Of a stretch of DNA of 64,000 nucleotides, positions 47,845-56,687 are shown one piece after another; the stretch's first letter is position 1; each line of letters opens with the position of its first letter. The translations under genes and the position numbers were made by a program. Source of the stretch: JAIVJM01 sp963816985. Its GTDB lineage: Bacteria > Acidobacteriota > Blastocatellia > Pyrinomonadales > Pyrinomonadaceae. Below the pieces are notes generated by a model. That model was not told the DNA's origin and searched no databases. It worked only from the letters and a program-made list of their open reading frames with translations. The stretch covers positions 62,001 to 126,000 of the forward strand of contig CAWFMF010000003.1 of NCBI GenBank assembly GCA_963816985.1. Reading direction: 5' to 3'.

Positions 47845-49842
47845 ATGAGAACGCGAGTCTCCAAACAGGCACAGCCCGCGTCGTCGTTCCCCTTGCGGAG
47901 CGTCGGCGTGCTCCAGCGCAAGCAAGGCTCCCTGCTGCGCGAGGCGGGAGTGGTGCCGCCGGTCGTGCACGACGTGCTGCGCTCAACGGGCCAGCCGCTC
48001 GAAGCCTCGGCGCGCGCCTTCATGGAGCCGCGCTTCGCCCACGACTTCAGCCGCGTCCCTAACGGTCAGGCCCCGCGCGCGGCGGGCAAGCTCTCTCTCG
48101 TCCCCCCGCATCACGGCTCCGAAGCCGAGGCCGACGAAGTCGCCCGTCGCGTCGCGCATCAGACCGACGCCGCGCCGCGCGCCGACGACTCCGGGCAGGA
48201 CTTCAGCCGCGTCCGCGTCCACGCCGACGCCAAAGCCGCCGAGAGCGCGCAGGCCGTCAACGCCCGCGCTTACACCGTCGGCGAAAACATCGTCTTCGGG
48301 CAGAACGAGTACGCGCCGGAGACGCAGGAAGGCAGGCATCTGCTCGCCCACGAACTCGCGCACACCGTCCAGCAGCGCGACGGCGCGGGCGGCGCGACCG
48401 TGCAGCGCGCCGTCATTGACGACGTGCGCGAGAAGATGTCTTACGCCTTCACGGACTGGGCGATTACGGACGAGGAGGCGCTTGAGTCTCTGGCCTTGCT
48501 GGGGACGATCCCCCCGGCGAATCTCGCCGCCGAGCTGGCGAAGCTCGACTCGAAGTACGTGACGCGCCTCTTGGACAACCTGCCGGACTCGGCGAAGACC
48601 GGCGATATTTACAAGCGCATCATCGAAGCCATCGGCCCGTCGGGTGCTGTCCCTTACGCCGTCGAGCAGCTCAACTTCGGCTTCCTCGACTGGGCGATTA
48701 CCGACGAAGAGGTGTCGCGCGTCTTCAACATCTTCAGCACTCTGCCCGCCGCGCAGCAGGAAGACTTTCTCGTTAAACTCAACGACGCCGGACGCCTCGG
48801 ACGCCTCATTGATAATTCAAATCACGGGCATCACCTGCTCTACATCATCCCGTGGTTGAAGACGCTGACGCCCGGCGCGACCACCCTCAGGCAGCGAGAC
48901 ATCCTCCGCCGCATCGTCCAGAAATCCTCCAACGACGCGCTCGACACCATCACGCTCGCGACCGAAATCCGCTTCAAAGTGACCGTCGGGCCAAGCACGA
49001 TCCACGGTCGCACCCCGGTCGCGTGGGACGCCCCGCACCTGCGCCGGACGTACCTCGCGCTCGACCTGCTGCCGGAGGCGCACGTCGCGGGCAACAAGGA
49101 GTTGCTGCGCTTCGGGCAGTTCACGCAAGACCCCGATAAGAGCGGCGGCCTCGTCGAAGGCGTCTATAACACGCCGGAGCTGGCCATCAACATCAAGACT
49201 TCGGGCGACATCGAAGCCTCGATCATCCACGAGACCGGCCACGCCGTGGACGCGGAGATGGGCTGGCGGACGAGCGCCGAGCCCGCCCTGCCCAAGCGCG
49301 GCGGGTGGAAGGAGTACGGGATAGGGGGCTATAACCTCTGCGCTAAAGACATGGTTGACGATTCGGCGGGCGGGATTAAGACCAAGCTCGCCGCCGGCGA
49401 CCGCGCCGACGTGGAGAACGACATGGGGAACGCCATGAACGCGCAGAGCGTCGCCAGCCTCAAGTCCGACATTCGCGCGCACGCGTGGTTCGGCGCGCTC
49501 GGCGGGGCGGATAAGAGCGCGGTTCTCAACGACCCGGCGCTCGCCGCACTGGATGTCGGACTCAAAGAGCCGTACTTCACCGTGGAAAGCGGCGGCGACC
49601 ACCTCGGCAACCACATCTATCAGGAGAGCTACCCGCTTCAATGGGTGCGCTACCGCCACGAGGCGCGCTCGCGGATGGTCTCCAAATACCAGTTCAGAGG
49701 CCCCGGCGAATGGTTCGCCGAGGCTTATTCCTTCTACTACCAGCCGGACAAGCGCGGCAGGGGAGCGAAGCTGAAGGACAAAGACCCGGACACCAAGACG
49801 TACTTCGACAACTTCGTGCATACGCGCGCCTCGACGAGGTGA
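47845..49842 (+). CDS. DUF4157 (eCIScore) protein with zincin-like protease domain, candidate cargo
   Basis: 665 residues. Near the N-terminus is LQRKQGS. The DUF4157 domain follows, but its signature is split by about 40 residues: MEPRFAHDFSRV, an insert with SEAEADEVARRVA, then a second DFSRVRVHADAKAAESAQ. The HELAH motif is at residues 169-173. A pair of helical repeats each contains DWAITDEE. The C-terminal domain has HETGHAVD (HExxH, residues 462-466) and a later EWFAEAYSFYY (E622, E626) that can supply the third zinc ligand, as in gluzincin-type toxins. No signal peptide. Inferred to be a metalloprotease effector loaded into the particle. Confidence 0.75.
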   Translation: MRTRVSKQAQPASSFPLRSVGVLQRKQGSLLREAGVVPPVVHDVLRSTGQPLEASARAFMEPRFAHDFSRVPNGQAPRAAGKLSLVPPHHGSEAEADEVARRVAHQTDAAPRADDSGQDFSRVRVHADAKAAESAQAVNARAYTVGENIVFGQNEYAPETQEGRHLLAHELAHTVQQRDGAGGATVQRAVIDDVREKMSYAFTDWAITDEEALESLALLGTIPPANLAAELAKLDSKYVTRLLDNLPDSAKTGDIYKRIIEAIGPSGAVPYAVEQLNFGFLDWAITDEEVSRVFNIFSTLPAAQQEDFLVKLNDAGRLGRLIDNSNHGHHLLYIIPWLKTLTPGATTLRQRDILRRIVQKSSNDALDTITLATEIRFKVTVGPSTIHGRTPVAWDAPHLRRTYLALDLLPEAHVAGNKELLRFGQFTQDPDKSGGLVEGVYNTPELAINIKTSGDIEASIIHETGHAVDAEMGWRTSAEPALPKRGGWKEYGIGGYNLCAKDMVDDSAGGIKTKLAAGDRADVENDMGNAMNAQSVASLKSDIRAHAWFGALGGADKSAVLNDPALAALDVGLKEPYFTVESGGDHLGNHIYQESYPLQWVRYRHEARSRMVSKYQFRGPGEWFAEAYSFYYQPDKRGRGAKLKDKDPDTKTYFDNFVHTRASTR

Positions 49843-49889
49843 GGTCGTCCGCGAGTGCGCCGTCGAGTGAGGGGACAAGGAACGCGACC

Positions 49890-50459
49890 GTGAGGTGTAT
49901 GGAGGAGCAGCCCATCAAGGAGATCGTCGCGCGCCGCGCCGAGGAACTCGGCAGGCGCGTGAGCCCGCGCGACGTGAGGCTTGAGTTCATGGAAGGGGAG
50001 GCCGCTCCGGGGTGCAGGCTCTTCCACGCAAGTTGGGGCGCGGGCCGCCGGGAGCGTTGGCTCCCCGGCCTCTTGATGGACGGCGAGCCCGCCGACACGC
50101 ACGCGGGGCAAGCTCTGGCGAAGGTCTTCCGCCGCTGGATCGAGACGGAAGGAAAACTGCCCGACGCGCGGCACGCGGCCAAAGTCTCGGCCTACGTCTA
50201 CGACCCCGCCGGGATGAACGAAGTGATTCTCAGCGAGGAGGACAGCGCCCGCCTCGTCACCCGCGACGAATGGCGCGCGCACGTCCGCCCGCCCGCGCTG
50301 ATTGAAGTCGAAGGGCGTCCCGGCGTCGCCTTTTGGTGGACGAGCCCGCGCGGCGTCTCCGAAGTGCGCCTCTCGCTCGACGAAGGCGGGCGGGTGCGCA
50401 CCGCCGAGAAGTTCATACAGGAATTTCTTCAAGGGGCAGAGGCCGACACGGCCTCTTGA
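49890..50459 (+). CDS. Hypothetical protein between two cargo genes
   Basis: About 189 residues; GTG 49890 has AAGG 9 nt upstream, and ATG 49899 is an alternative start. No signal peptide and no motif I recognise. The visible features are PRDVRLEFMEGEAAPGCRLF, a Trp-rich ERWLPGLLMDG, and the C-terminal strand-helix PGVAFWWTSPRGVSEV. It is charged and compact, of cytosolic type. Its place between a predicted protease cargo and a predicted nuclease cargo suggests an immunity protein, loading chaperone or adaptor. That is inference from position alone. Confidence 0.6.
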   Translation: MRCMEEQPIKEIVARRAEELGRRVSPRDVRLEFMEGEAAPGCRLFHASWGAGRRERWLPGLLMDGEPADTHAGQALAKVFRRWIETEGKLPDARHAAKVSAYVYDPAGMNEVILSEEDSARLVTRDEWRAHVRPPALIEVEGRPGVAFWWTSPRGVSEVRLSLDEGGRVRTAEKFIQEFLQGAEADTAS

Positions 50460-50509
50460 ACAAGAGCGTGCGGGGGTCGCCCGCACGCGCCGAGCCGCAG
50501 GGAAAGTTT

Positions 50510-53167
50510 ATGAGCACGCGAGAGATGGTCAGGCCGAGTCCCGCCGAGGCGTTCCCCCTGAACACGGGGCTGCTCCTCCAGCGCAAGTGCGCCTGCGGCA
50601 CGCACACCATCGGGGGCGGCGAGTGCGAGGGCTGCGGCAAGGCGCGTCTCCAACGCAAAGCCTCGAACCGCTCCGACCCGCCCGAAGTGCCCTCGGTCGT
50701 CCACGACGCGCTGCGCTCTCCGGGCCAGCCGCTCGACGCGGCGACGCGCGCCTTCATGGAGCCGCGCTTCGGTCACGACTTCAGCCGCGTCCGCATCCAC
50801 ACCGACGCGCAGGCCAACGAGTCTGCGCGGGCCGTCAACGCACTGGCCTACACCGTCGGCTCCGACATCGCCTTCGCGGGCGGGGCCTACGCGCCGCGCA
50901 CTCAACGGGGCCGCCACCTTCTGGCCCACGAGTTGACGCACGTCATCCGCCAGGGGGAAGGCGCGGACACGTTCCAGAACAAGTTGAGCATCGGGGCCGC
51001 GGACAGCGACTACGAGCGCGAGGCGGACGCCGTGGCCGACGCCGTGACCGGCGCGGGGGTCGCGTCGTTCGCGCCGCCGCTCCCCGGCGCGCACGTGCTG
51101 CCCGGCCTGCTCCAGCGGCGCGAGGACGCCCCGGTAGCCGGGACGCAAGCGCCGGAGTACGCCGGCCCCGACTGGAGCGCGGCGGGCAAGCTCGGCATCG
51201 TGCGCGTCGAGGAGGCCGACGCGAAGGTGTCCGGCGCGAACCTGCGCAAAGGAGCCTCGACGAGCGCCGAACTCATTCAACACCTCGACGAGAACACGCG
51301 CGTCCACATCCTCTCCGAGAACAAGGCCACCAAGTGGCTCTACGTGATGGTCACGAGCATGCAGTACGCGGGGGCCGTCGGCTACGTCGCCTCGCACCTC
51401 GTCTGGACGGGCCTGCCCGACCCCGACGCCGTGCTCTATTACATCGCCGAGCCGGGGCTGGGCCTGCAAAAGCTGGTCGAGAACCACCCGCAATACAAGG
51501 ACTACGACATCCGCACCGGCGACGACGCCCGCTCCATCGTCATGGCCGTCCTCGCCGCCAACGAGGAGGACACGCGGACGAGCGGGGGCGTCCGCCTCAA
51601 CGAAGAGAAGCTGGCCGAGGCGTCGAACACCGGCACGTGGGAGGGCCTCAAGGACAAGGCCGACGAGTACCGCCGCGTGCTCCGGCCCATCCTGCAATCG
51701 GTCGAACTGGTCAAGGACAAAAAGATTTGGCTCCCCGGCAAGACCTACATTCAGGCGCTCAAGGGCAAGGGCATCATCCCGACGCGCGCCGGTTGGAAGA
51801 ACACGGCCATCGCCATCGCGAAGGGGGTCGGCGGTTTCGCCGCCGGGCTCGGCGAGGGCTTCATCATGTCCATCGCCGATGTCTTCATCGGCATCTACGA
51901 GATGATTAAGTCGGTCGTCTCGCTCATCCGCGACCTCGTGAGCGGCGAGGCGCTGAAGGCCGCCGAGGAGTTCTACGACGCCCTCGTGGAGATGATCGAG
52001 ACCAAGACCGTGGGCGAGATTTTCACGATGCTGAAAGACGCCCTCGTGCAGATGGTGACCTCGTCCGTCAACGACTTCACCAACAAGTGGAACTCGAACA
52101 ACACCTACAACCGCTGGAACTTCCGCGGCTACGTCGTCGGCTACATCCTCGCCGAGATCGTGATGATTATCTTCACCGCCGGGACGGCCACCGTCGCCAA
52201 GTGGCTCGGCAAGCTCGGCAAGCTCGGCGCGAAGATTCTCAAGGTCTTAGCGAAGGTCTTCGACAAGGTGGACGACGTGCTCGACAAGGTTCCCGGACGC
52301 AAGGGCCGGAAGAAGCACAAGGGCGACAGCGATCAGGAGCAGAAAGACCCGAAGCAGAAGAAGGACGAGGAGGGCGAAGAAAAGGCGCGCGAGCTGCCGC
52401 AGGCCCTCATCCTTGCCACCTCCATCGCCGAGACGCACGACGCCCGCAACGACCCGACGGCGGTCGCGCTGCTCTCCCTCTCCGGCCTCAAGCGGCGCTA
52501 CAAGTGGATCAAGGGCTTCTCGAAGAAGAAGACCGGCCCCGGCAAGTTCAAGTTAATCATGCACGCCTCGACGCACGTCGTGGACGACGACTACACGCCG
52601 CAGAAGGACGAGGAGGAGGACATCTCGCAGCAGGTGCAGGAGGAGTTCGAGGACGCGCAGAAGAAGCAGACGCCGACCGACAAGCCGGAGGGGACGAGCA
52701 AGATCGTCAAGGCGAAGACGAGCATGGACAAATTAATCCACGACTACGGCGTCGCGGGCGGCAAGTCGAGGGCCGTCAAGGACGGCCTCTCGCCCAACAT
52801 CCCCGGCAAGGGGAAGGCTTGGGAGAACCCCTACGAGTTCGACGGCCCGTTCGGCAAGGGCATTGACGACATCATGTTCGACAACAAGGGCAACCCCGTC
52901 ATTATCGAGTACAAGGGCGGGAAGGCGAAGCTGGCGGAGGGCCAGATGAGCCGCTCGTGGATTTGCCGGAAAATCGCCCAGTTGGCGAGACGCAACGACC
53001 CGATGGCGGCCATCCTCGCCGACGCCATCAAGAAGGGGAAGCTCAGCGGGCGGCTCTACCGGACTCCCGTGAGCCACTCCGGCAAGGCCGGCGACCTGCT
53101 CGTCGTCGAAGAGGCGTCGCTGGAAGATACCTGGAGCAGGGCGGATTACAAGGGCAAGTGCCCGTAA
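50510..53167 (+). CDS. DUF4157 (eCIScore) protein with SH3-like and PD-(D/E)XK nuclease domains, candidate cargo
   Basis: 885 residues. LLLQRKCACGTHT and CEGCGKARLQRK form a four-Cys knuckle bounded by two LQRK motifs. DUF4157 follows: SPGQPLDAATRAFMEPRFGH, FSRVRIHTDAQANESA and HELTH (residues 140-144). About residues 225-290 are bacterial-SH3-like (SGANLRKGASTSAELI, GYVASHLVW). Two amphipathic or membrane-like helices lie around residues 420-570 (FAAGLGEGFIMSIADVFI, VGYILAEIVMIIFTAG). The C-terminus resembles a PD-(D/E)XK nuclease: GIDDIMFD (D786/D787), VIIEYKGG (E800, K802), GQMSRSWI. I infer a DNase toxin carried by the injection system. Confidence 0.75.
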   Translation: MSTREMVRPSPAEAFPLNTGLLLQRKCACGTHTIGGGECEGCGKARLQRKASNRSDPPEVPSVVHDALRSPGQPLDAATRAFMEPRFGHDFSRVRIHTDAQANESARAVNALAYTVGSDIAFAGGAYAPRTQRGRHLLAHELTHVIRQGEGADTFQNKLSIGAADSDYEREADAVADAVTGAGVASFAPPLPGAHVLPGLLQRREDAPVAGTQAPEYAGPDWSAAGKLGIVRVEEADAKVSGANLRKGASTSAELIQHLDENTRVHILSENKATKWLYVMVTSMQYAGAVGYVASHLVWTGLPDPDAVLYYIAEPGLGLQKLVENHPQYKDYDIRTGDDARSIVMAVLAANEEDTRTSGGVRLNEEKLAEASNTGTWEGLKDKADEYRRVLRPILQSVELVKDKKIWLPGKTYIQALKGKGIIPTRAGWKNTAIAIAKGVGGFAAGLGEGFIMSIADVFIGIYEMIKSVVSLIRDLVSGEALKAAEEFYDALVEMIETKTVGEIFTMLKDALVQMVTSSVNDFTNKWNSNNTYNRWNFRGYVVGYILAEIVMIIFTAGTATVAKWLGKLGKLGAKILKVLAKVFDKVDDVLDKVPGRKGRKKHKGDSDQEQKDPKQKKDEEGEEKARELPQALILATSIAETHDARNDPTAVALLSLSGLKRRYKWIKGFSKKKTGPGKFKLIMHASTHVVDDDYTPQKDEEEDISQQVQEEFEDAQKKQTPTDKPEGTSKIVKAKTSMDKLIHDYGVAGGKSRAVKDGLSPNIPGKGKAWENPYEFDGPFGKGIDDIMFDNKGNPVIIEYKGGKAKLAEGQMSRSWICRKIAQLARRNDPMAAILADAIKKGKLSGRLYRTPVSHSGKAGDLLVVEEASLEDTWSRADYKGKCP

Positions 53168-53249
53168 GGACGAGGCGGCGAGGCGCGTCTCGCTCTCTTT
53201 AATCAAAACGGGTCGCATCGAGGGCAGTCAAGGCGGAGGAAAAAATCTT

Positions 53250-53897
53250 ATGAGCAGCTTTCCCGGAAGCCCGAAAGTCTTGAAGGGCGCGATCATCGGG
53301 CTCGACCTCTTCAACCCGTTGGCCAGCGTGACCGTCTTCCAGTACAACCCGGACACGATGACGCGGACGCTCAAGGCGCGCTCGGCGAAGGAGGACTCGG
53401 AGCGCTCCGAGGCGCTGCGGCTCAAGGGCGCGCCCGTCGAGAACATCAAGATGGAGGTGGAGATTGACGCCACCGACCAGTTGGAGAAGAACGAGGGCTT
53501 CGCGTCGAGCCTCGGCATCTACCCGCAGCTCTCGGCGCTCGAAATGCTGCTCTACCCGAAGAGCATCCTCGTCATCACCAACACCGTCATGCTCGCGCTC
53601 GGCAAGAAGGAGATCGTCCCGCCCATCGGGCCGCTGACGCTCCTCGTCTGGGGCATCAAGCGCGTCGTCCCCGTCAACCTCACGGAGTTCACCATCACGG
53701 AGGAGGCGCACGACGTTAACCTCAACCCCATCCGCGCGCGCTGCTCGCTCGGATTGCGCGTGCTGAGCTACAGCGACCTCTCCATCAAGCACGCCGGCTA
53801 CTACATCTTCCTCGCCCACCAGATCGTCAAGGAGACGATGGCGACGATGGGCAGCATCAGCAACCTCGCGTCGCTCGGCGACGTGGACATTATCTGA
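53250..53897 (+). CDS. CIS tube/hub-adaptor protein (Afp7-like N-terminal domain)
   Basis: 215 residues, GGAGG 10 nt before the ATG. GLDLFNPLASVTVFQYNPDTMTRTL and KGAPVENIKMEVEIDATDQLE match the contractile-injection-system tube family of which Afp7/Pvc7 is the hub-side member. LTEFTITEEAHDVNLNPIRA ends the fold. This protein connects the inner tube to the spike hub. Afp7 usually carries a C-terminal LysM; here that piece is the next, separate gene. It follows the cargo genes and starts the baseplate block. Confidence 0.85.
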   Translation: MSSFPGSPKVLKGAIIGLDLFNPLASVTVFQYNPDTMTRTLKARSAKEDSERSEALRLKGAPVENIKMEVEIDATDQLEKNEGFASSLGIYPQLSALEMLLYPKSILVITNTVMLALGKKEIVPPIGPLTLLVWGIKRVVPVNLTEFTITEEAHDVNLNPIRARCSLGLRVLSYSDLSIKHAGYYIFLAHQIVKETMATMGSISNLASLGDVDII

Positions 53898-53914
53898 GAG
53901 GGGGTTTGACGCCA

Positions 53915-54211
53915 GTGTTCGACTTCAAGAGCCGTTACTACTCGATTGAGACCGTGACGCTCACCGCGCCGGACGGGAGAATCCTCTCCTACAAACGCCG
54001 CCGCTTCCTGCCGCGCGGCGAGACCATGACGCTGCTCGCCGAGGTCGAGGTCACGCAGGGCGACCGGCTCGACCTGATGACGGCGCGGACGCTCGGCGAC
54101 CCGGAGCAGTTCTGGCGCGTCGCCGACGCCAACGAGGCGATGAACCCGTTCGATTTGACGGCGGAGGTGGGGCGGCTCTTGCGCGTCCCCGTGCCGGAGG
54201 CGGGAGGCTGA
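53915..54211 (+). CDS. LysM-like tail protein
   Basis: 98 residues from GTG 53915, whose ribosome site is GAGGGGG; a TTG at 53906 is also in frame but too close to that site. Short beta strands (YYSIETVTLTAPDGRILSYK) and a C-terminal LysM-like run, GDRLDLMTARTLGDPEQFWR followed by VADANEAMNP, fit the small LysM/gpX-type tail proteins next to hub genes. It is likely the detached LysM part of an Afp7-like hub adaptor. The next gene begins 4 bp downstream. Confidence 0.8.
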   Translation: MFDFKSRYYSIETVTLTAPDGRILSYKRRRFLPRGETMTLLAEVEVTQGDRLDLMTARTLGDPEQFWRVADANEAMNPFDLTAEVGRLLRVPVPEAGG

Positions 54212-54215
54212 AGGG

Positions 54216-55446
54216 ATGCTCCTCGGTATTCATCTCGGCTTGCTGGTCGGGCCGAGCATCGCCGTCCCGCCCTCGGTGGACATCACGGAGGCGCTCTCCG
54301 GCGCGACCGTGACGCAGAGCGACCGCGGGCGCTCCGGCTTCCAACTAACCTTCGAGGTCGGGCGCTCCGGCCCCGTGGACATGGTGGACTACGGGCTTCT
54401 GCTGAACCCTCTGCTCAAGCCCTTCAACCGGGTCGTGCTGACGGTCTCCTTCAGCCTCGTCCCGCAGGTCATCATGGACGGCATCATCACGAACGTGCAG
54501 CTCGTGCCGAGCAACGCGCCGGGGGCCTCGATCCTCACGGTGACGGGCGAGGACGTGAGCGTGATGATGGACTTGAAGCAGGAGGCCGTCGAGTGGCCCG
54601 CGATGAGCGCCGACAACATCGTCCGCATCATCGTCGCCAAGTACGCGCAGTACGCCATCATCCCGCAGGTCTCCCCGGCGCTCTTTCCCGACGCCGCCCT
54701 TGCCGACCGAGCGCATCCCCGTGCAGACGATGTCCGACTACCAGTACATCCAGTTCCTCGCCGCGCGGCAGGGCTACGTCTTCTACATCGAGCCGGGGCC
54801 GCTGCCCAACATGAGCACCGCCTACTGGGGGCCGCCCAAGCGGGCGGGGCTCCCGCAGTCGGCTCTGACCATCGCCGCCGGGCCGGACAGCAACATCCGC
54901 TCCATCAGCTTCAACTACAACGCGCTCGCCCCGACGACCGTCTCCGGCCACATACAGGACAGCCGGACGAACGTCGCCGCGCCGGTGCTCGCGCCGACCA
55001 CCGTGCGCGTCCCGCTCTCGGCCATGCCCGCCGCGCTCGTCAACCAGCCGAACGTGCGCCAGAGCTTCCTGCCCGTGACGCGCGAGCAGGCCGAGGAGCA
55101 GGAGGCCATGAGCCAGACCGGAACGGCCACCGCCTCCGGGCGGAGCTACGCGCACGCGCGCACCGCGCCGGGGCTCGACGCCGCCGAGGCGATGGCGCGC
55201 GCGCAGGCCACCGTGGACGCCTCGACCGACAACGTCGTGACGGCGACGGGCGAGCTCGACGCCCTCGAATACGGCTCGGTCTTGAAGGCGCGCGAGCTGG
55301 TCGGCGTGCGCGGCGTCGGCTTCACCTACGGCGGCAACTACTACGTCCAGAGCGTCACCCACACCATCAAGGAAGGAGAGTACAAGCAGAAGTTCACCCT
55401 CGCCCGCGAGGGCACGGGCGCGCTGCTTCCTCTGGTACGACCATGA
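54216..55446 (+). CDS. eCIS baseplate hub, gp27/VgrG N-terminal-like (frameshifted)
   Basis: The first frame reads VDITEALSGATVTQSDRGRSG and FQLTFEVGRSGPVDMVDYGL, then VIMDGIITNVQLVPSNAPG, the gp27-like hub fold (phage late-control D family). At about 54690 an indel in GACGCCGCCCTTGCC moves the reading to a second frame that starts PTERIPVQTMSDYQYIQFLA, continues FYIEPGP and YWGPPK, and ends EGEYKQKFTLAREGTGALLP. Together about 410 residues. It forms the trimeric hub under the tube; the OB-fold spike part is a separate gene here. The stop overlaps the next start (ATGA). Confidence 0.85.
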
Positions 55447-56159
55447 GCCAGTACTTCGGAAAATACCGGGGCAAGGTTTCGAACAACATTGACCCCAGCA
55501 ACATCGGGCGCATTCAGGTGAGCGTCCCGGCGGTCTTCGGCGACCTCAAGAACAACTGGGCGATGCCGTGCGTCCCCTACGGCGGGTCGCAGAACGGCTT
55601 CTACGCCATCCCGCCCGTGGACGCCAACGTCTGGGTCGAGTTCGAGGGCGGCGACCCCGACCACCCCATCTGGACGGGCTGCTTCTGGGGCATCGGCGAA
55701 GTGCCCTCGCAGGCGCTCTCGACGCCCGCCACCATTGACCACATCCTCTTGCAGACGCCGGGGCCGACCGTCCTCCTTTTGAGCGACATGACGGGGCCGA
55801 CCGGCGGCATCGTGCTCTCGACGGCGGCGGGCGCGAAGATCACCATCAACGACCTCGGCATCACCATTGACAACGGCAAGAACGCGAAGATCGAGTTGAA
55901 GGGGCCGACCGTGAGCATTAACGGCACGGCCTTCGCCGTCACTAAAATAAAACCGTCCCGGACGAATCAGTTTGGAGGCAGCTTAAATCATGCCCGGATT
56001 CCTTCTGCACCTCGGCGCGACCGTCAAGTGCTCGCACGCGGGGACGGCCACGCCCGTCGTGCCGAGCACGCGCGTCACCGTGGACGGTCAGGCCATCGTC
56101 ACGATGCCCGGCAACTACACCGTCGCGGGCTGCACGATGCCGCCGCCCACAGCCGGTAA
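55443..56159 (+). CDS. gp5/VgrG OB-fold spike protein (C-terminus probably altered by lost stop)
   Basis: Starts MSQYFGKYRGKVSNNIDPSN, with RIQVSVPAVFGD, VWVEFEGGDPDHPIWTGCFWG and beta-helix-like LSTAAGAKITINDLGITIDNG. These are the OB-fold and spike of gp5/baseplate-protein-V type. After about residue 165 (AFAVTK) the frame runs on to 56159, but that tail is only the shadow of the next gene, and both other frames stop at once in ACTAAAATAA. The natural end is therefore near 55945-55955, giving about 167 residues, and another single-base error is likely. It pairs with the hub gene. Confidence 0.75.
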   Translation: MSQYFGKYRGKVSNNIDPSNIGRIQVSVPAVFGDLKNNWAMPCVPYGGSQNGFYAIPPVDANVWVEFEGGDPDHPIWTGCFWGIGEVPSQALSTPATIDHILLQTPGPTVLLLSDMTGPTGGIVLSTAAGAKITINDLGITIDNGKNAKIELKGPTVSINGTAFAVTKIKPSRTNQFGGSLNHARIPSAPRRDRQVLARGDGHARRAEHARHRGRSGHRHDARQLHRRGLHDAAAHSR

Positions 56160-56313
56160 CGGCCCCTGCGTCACGGCCTCTTTCCTCTCCGCCGCGACGC
56201 GCATCACTTCGGACAACCAGCCCGTCCTGCTCCAAGACAGCCAATCCACCTGCGTCCCGACGGGGACGCCTTTAATGATCGTCAAGACGCAGACGCGCGT
56301 CACGGGGACGTGA
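55990..56313 (+). CDS. PAAR-like spike-tip protein
   Basis: 107 residues with GGAGG about 12 nt upstream. PGFLLHLGATVKCSHAGTAT and TVDGQAIVTMPGNYTVAGCTM show the short strands and repeated Gly of PAAR-like caps; several Cys and His may bind a metal ion at the tip. SAATRITSDNQPVLLQD and QTRVTGT end it. It likely sharpens the spike (Afp10-like). Some overlap with the preceding open frame is artefactual. Confidence 0.75.
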   Translation: MPGFLLHLGATVKCSHAGTATPVVPSTRVTVDGQAIVTMPGNYTVAGCTMPPPTAGNGPCVTASFLSAATRITSDNQPVLLQDSQSTCVPTGTPLMIVKTQTRVTGT

Positions 56314-56326
56314 GGGGAGAGAAGAC

Positions 56327-56683
56327 GTGAACATAGACTTCCCATTCCAGTTCGACGCGCGCGGCCTGACGGCCACCGTCCAGAGGGACGCGCACATCCG
56401 CGACATGATCGAGCAGCTCGTCTTCACCAACCACGGCGAGCGCGTCAACCGCCCCGAATTCGGGAGCGGCCTCCAGCAGCTCATCTTCGCGCCCAACAGC
56501 CCGGAGCTGGCGACGGCCTTGCAGTTCTCCATGCAGTCGGCGCTCCAACGCTTCCTCGGCGATGTCATTGATGTCGTCAACCTCGAAGTCGAGAGCCGCG
56601 ACTCGACCCTCCGCATCCTCGTCCAGTACATCGTGCGCGGGACGAGCGAGAGTCAGACCGCGGTCTTCACGCGGGTGGTGTGA
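56327..56683 (+). CDS. GPW/gp25-family baseplate wedge protein
   Basis: 118 residues. DFPFQFDARGLTATVQRDAH, a central IEQLVFTNHGERVNRPEFGSG and LQQLIFAPNS match gp25/GpW-type wedge proteins (Afp9/Pvc9), including the conserved E-R-x-x-R-P-E-F-G-S-G. In T4, gp25 holds the sheath initiation site on the baseplate. It is followed 5 bp later by the large baseplate gene. Confidence 0.92.
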   Translation: MNIDFPFQFDARGLTATVQRDAHIRDMIEQLVFTNHGERVNRPEFGSGLQQLIFAPNSPELATALQFSMQSALQRFLGDVIDVVNLEVESRDSTLRILVQYIVRGTSESQTAVFTRVV

Positions 56684-56687
56684 GGCT

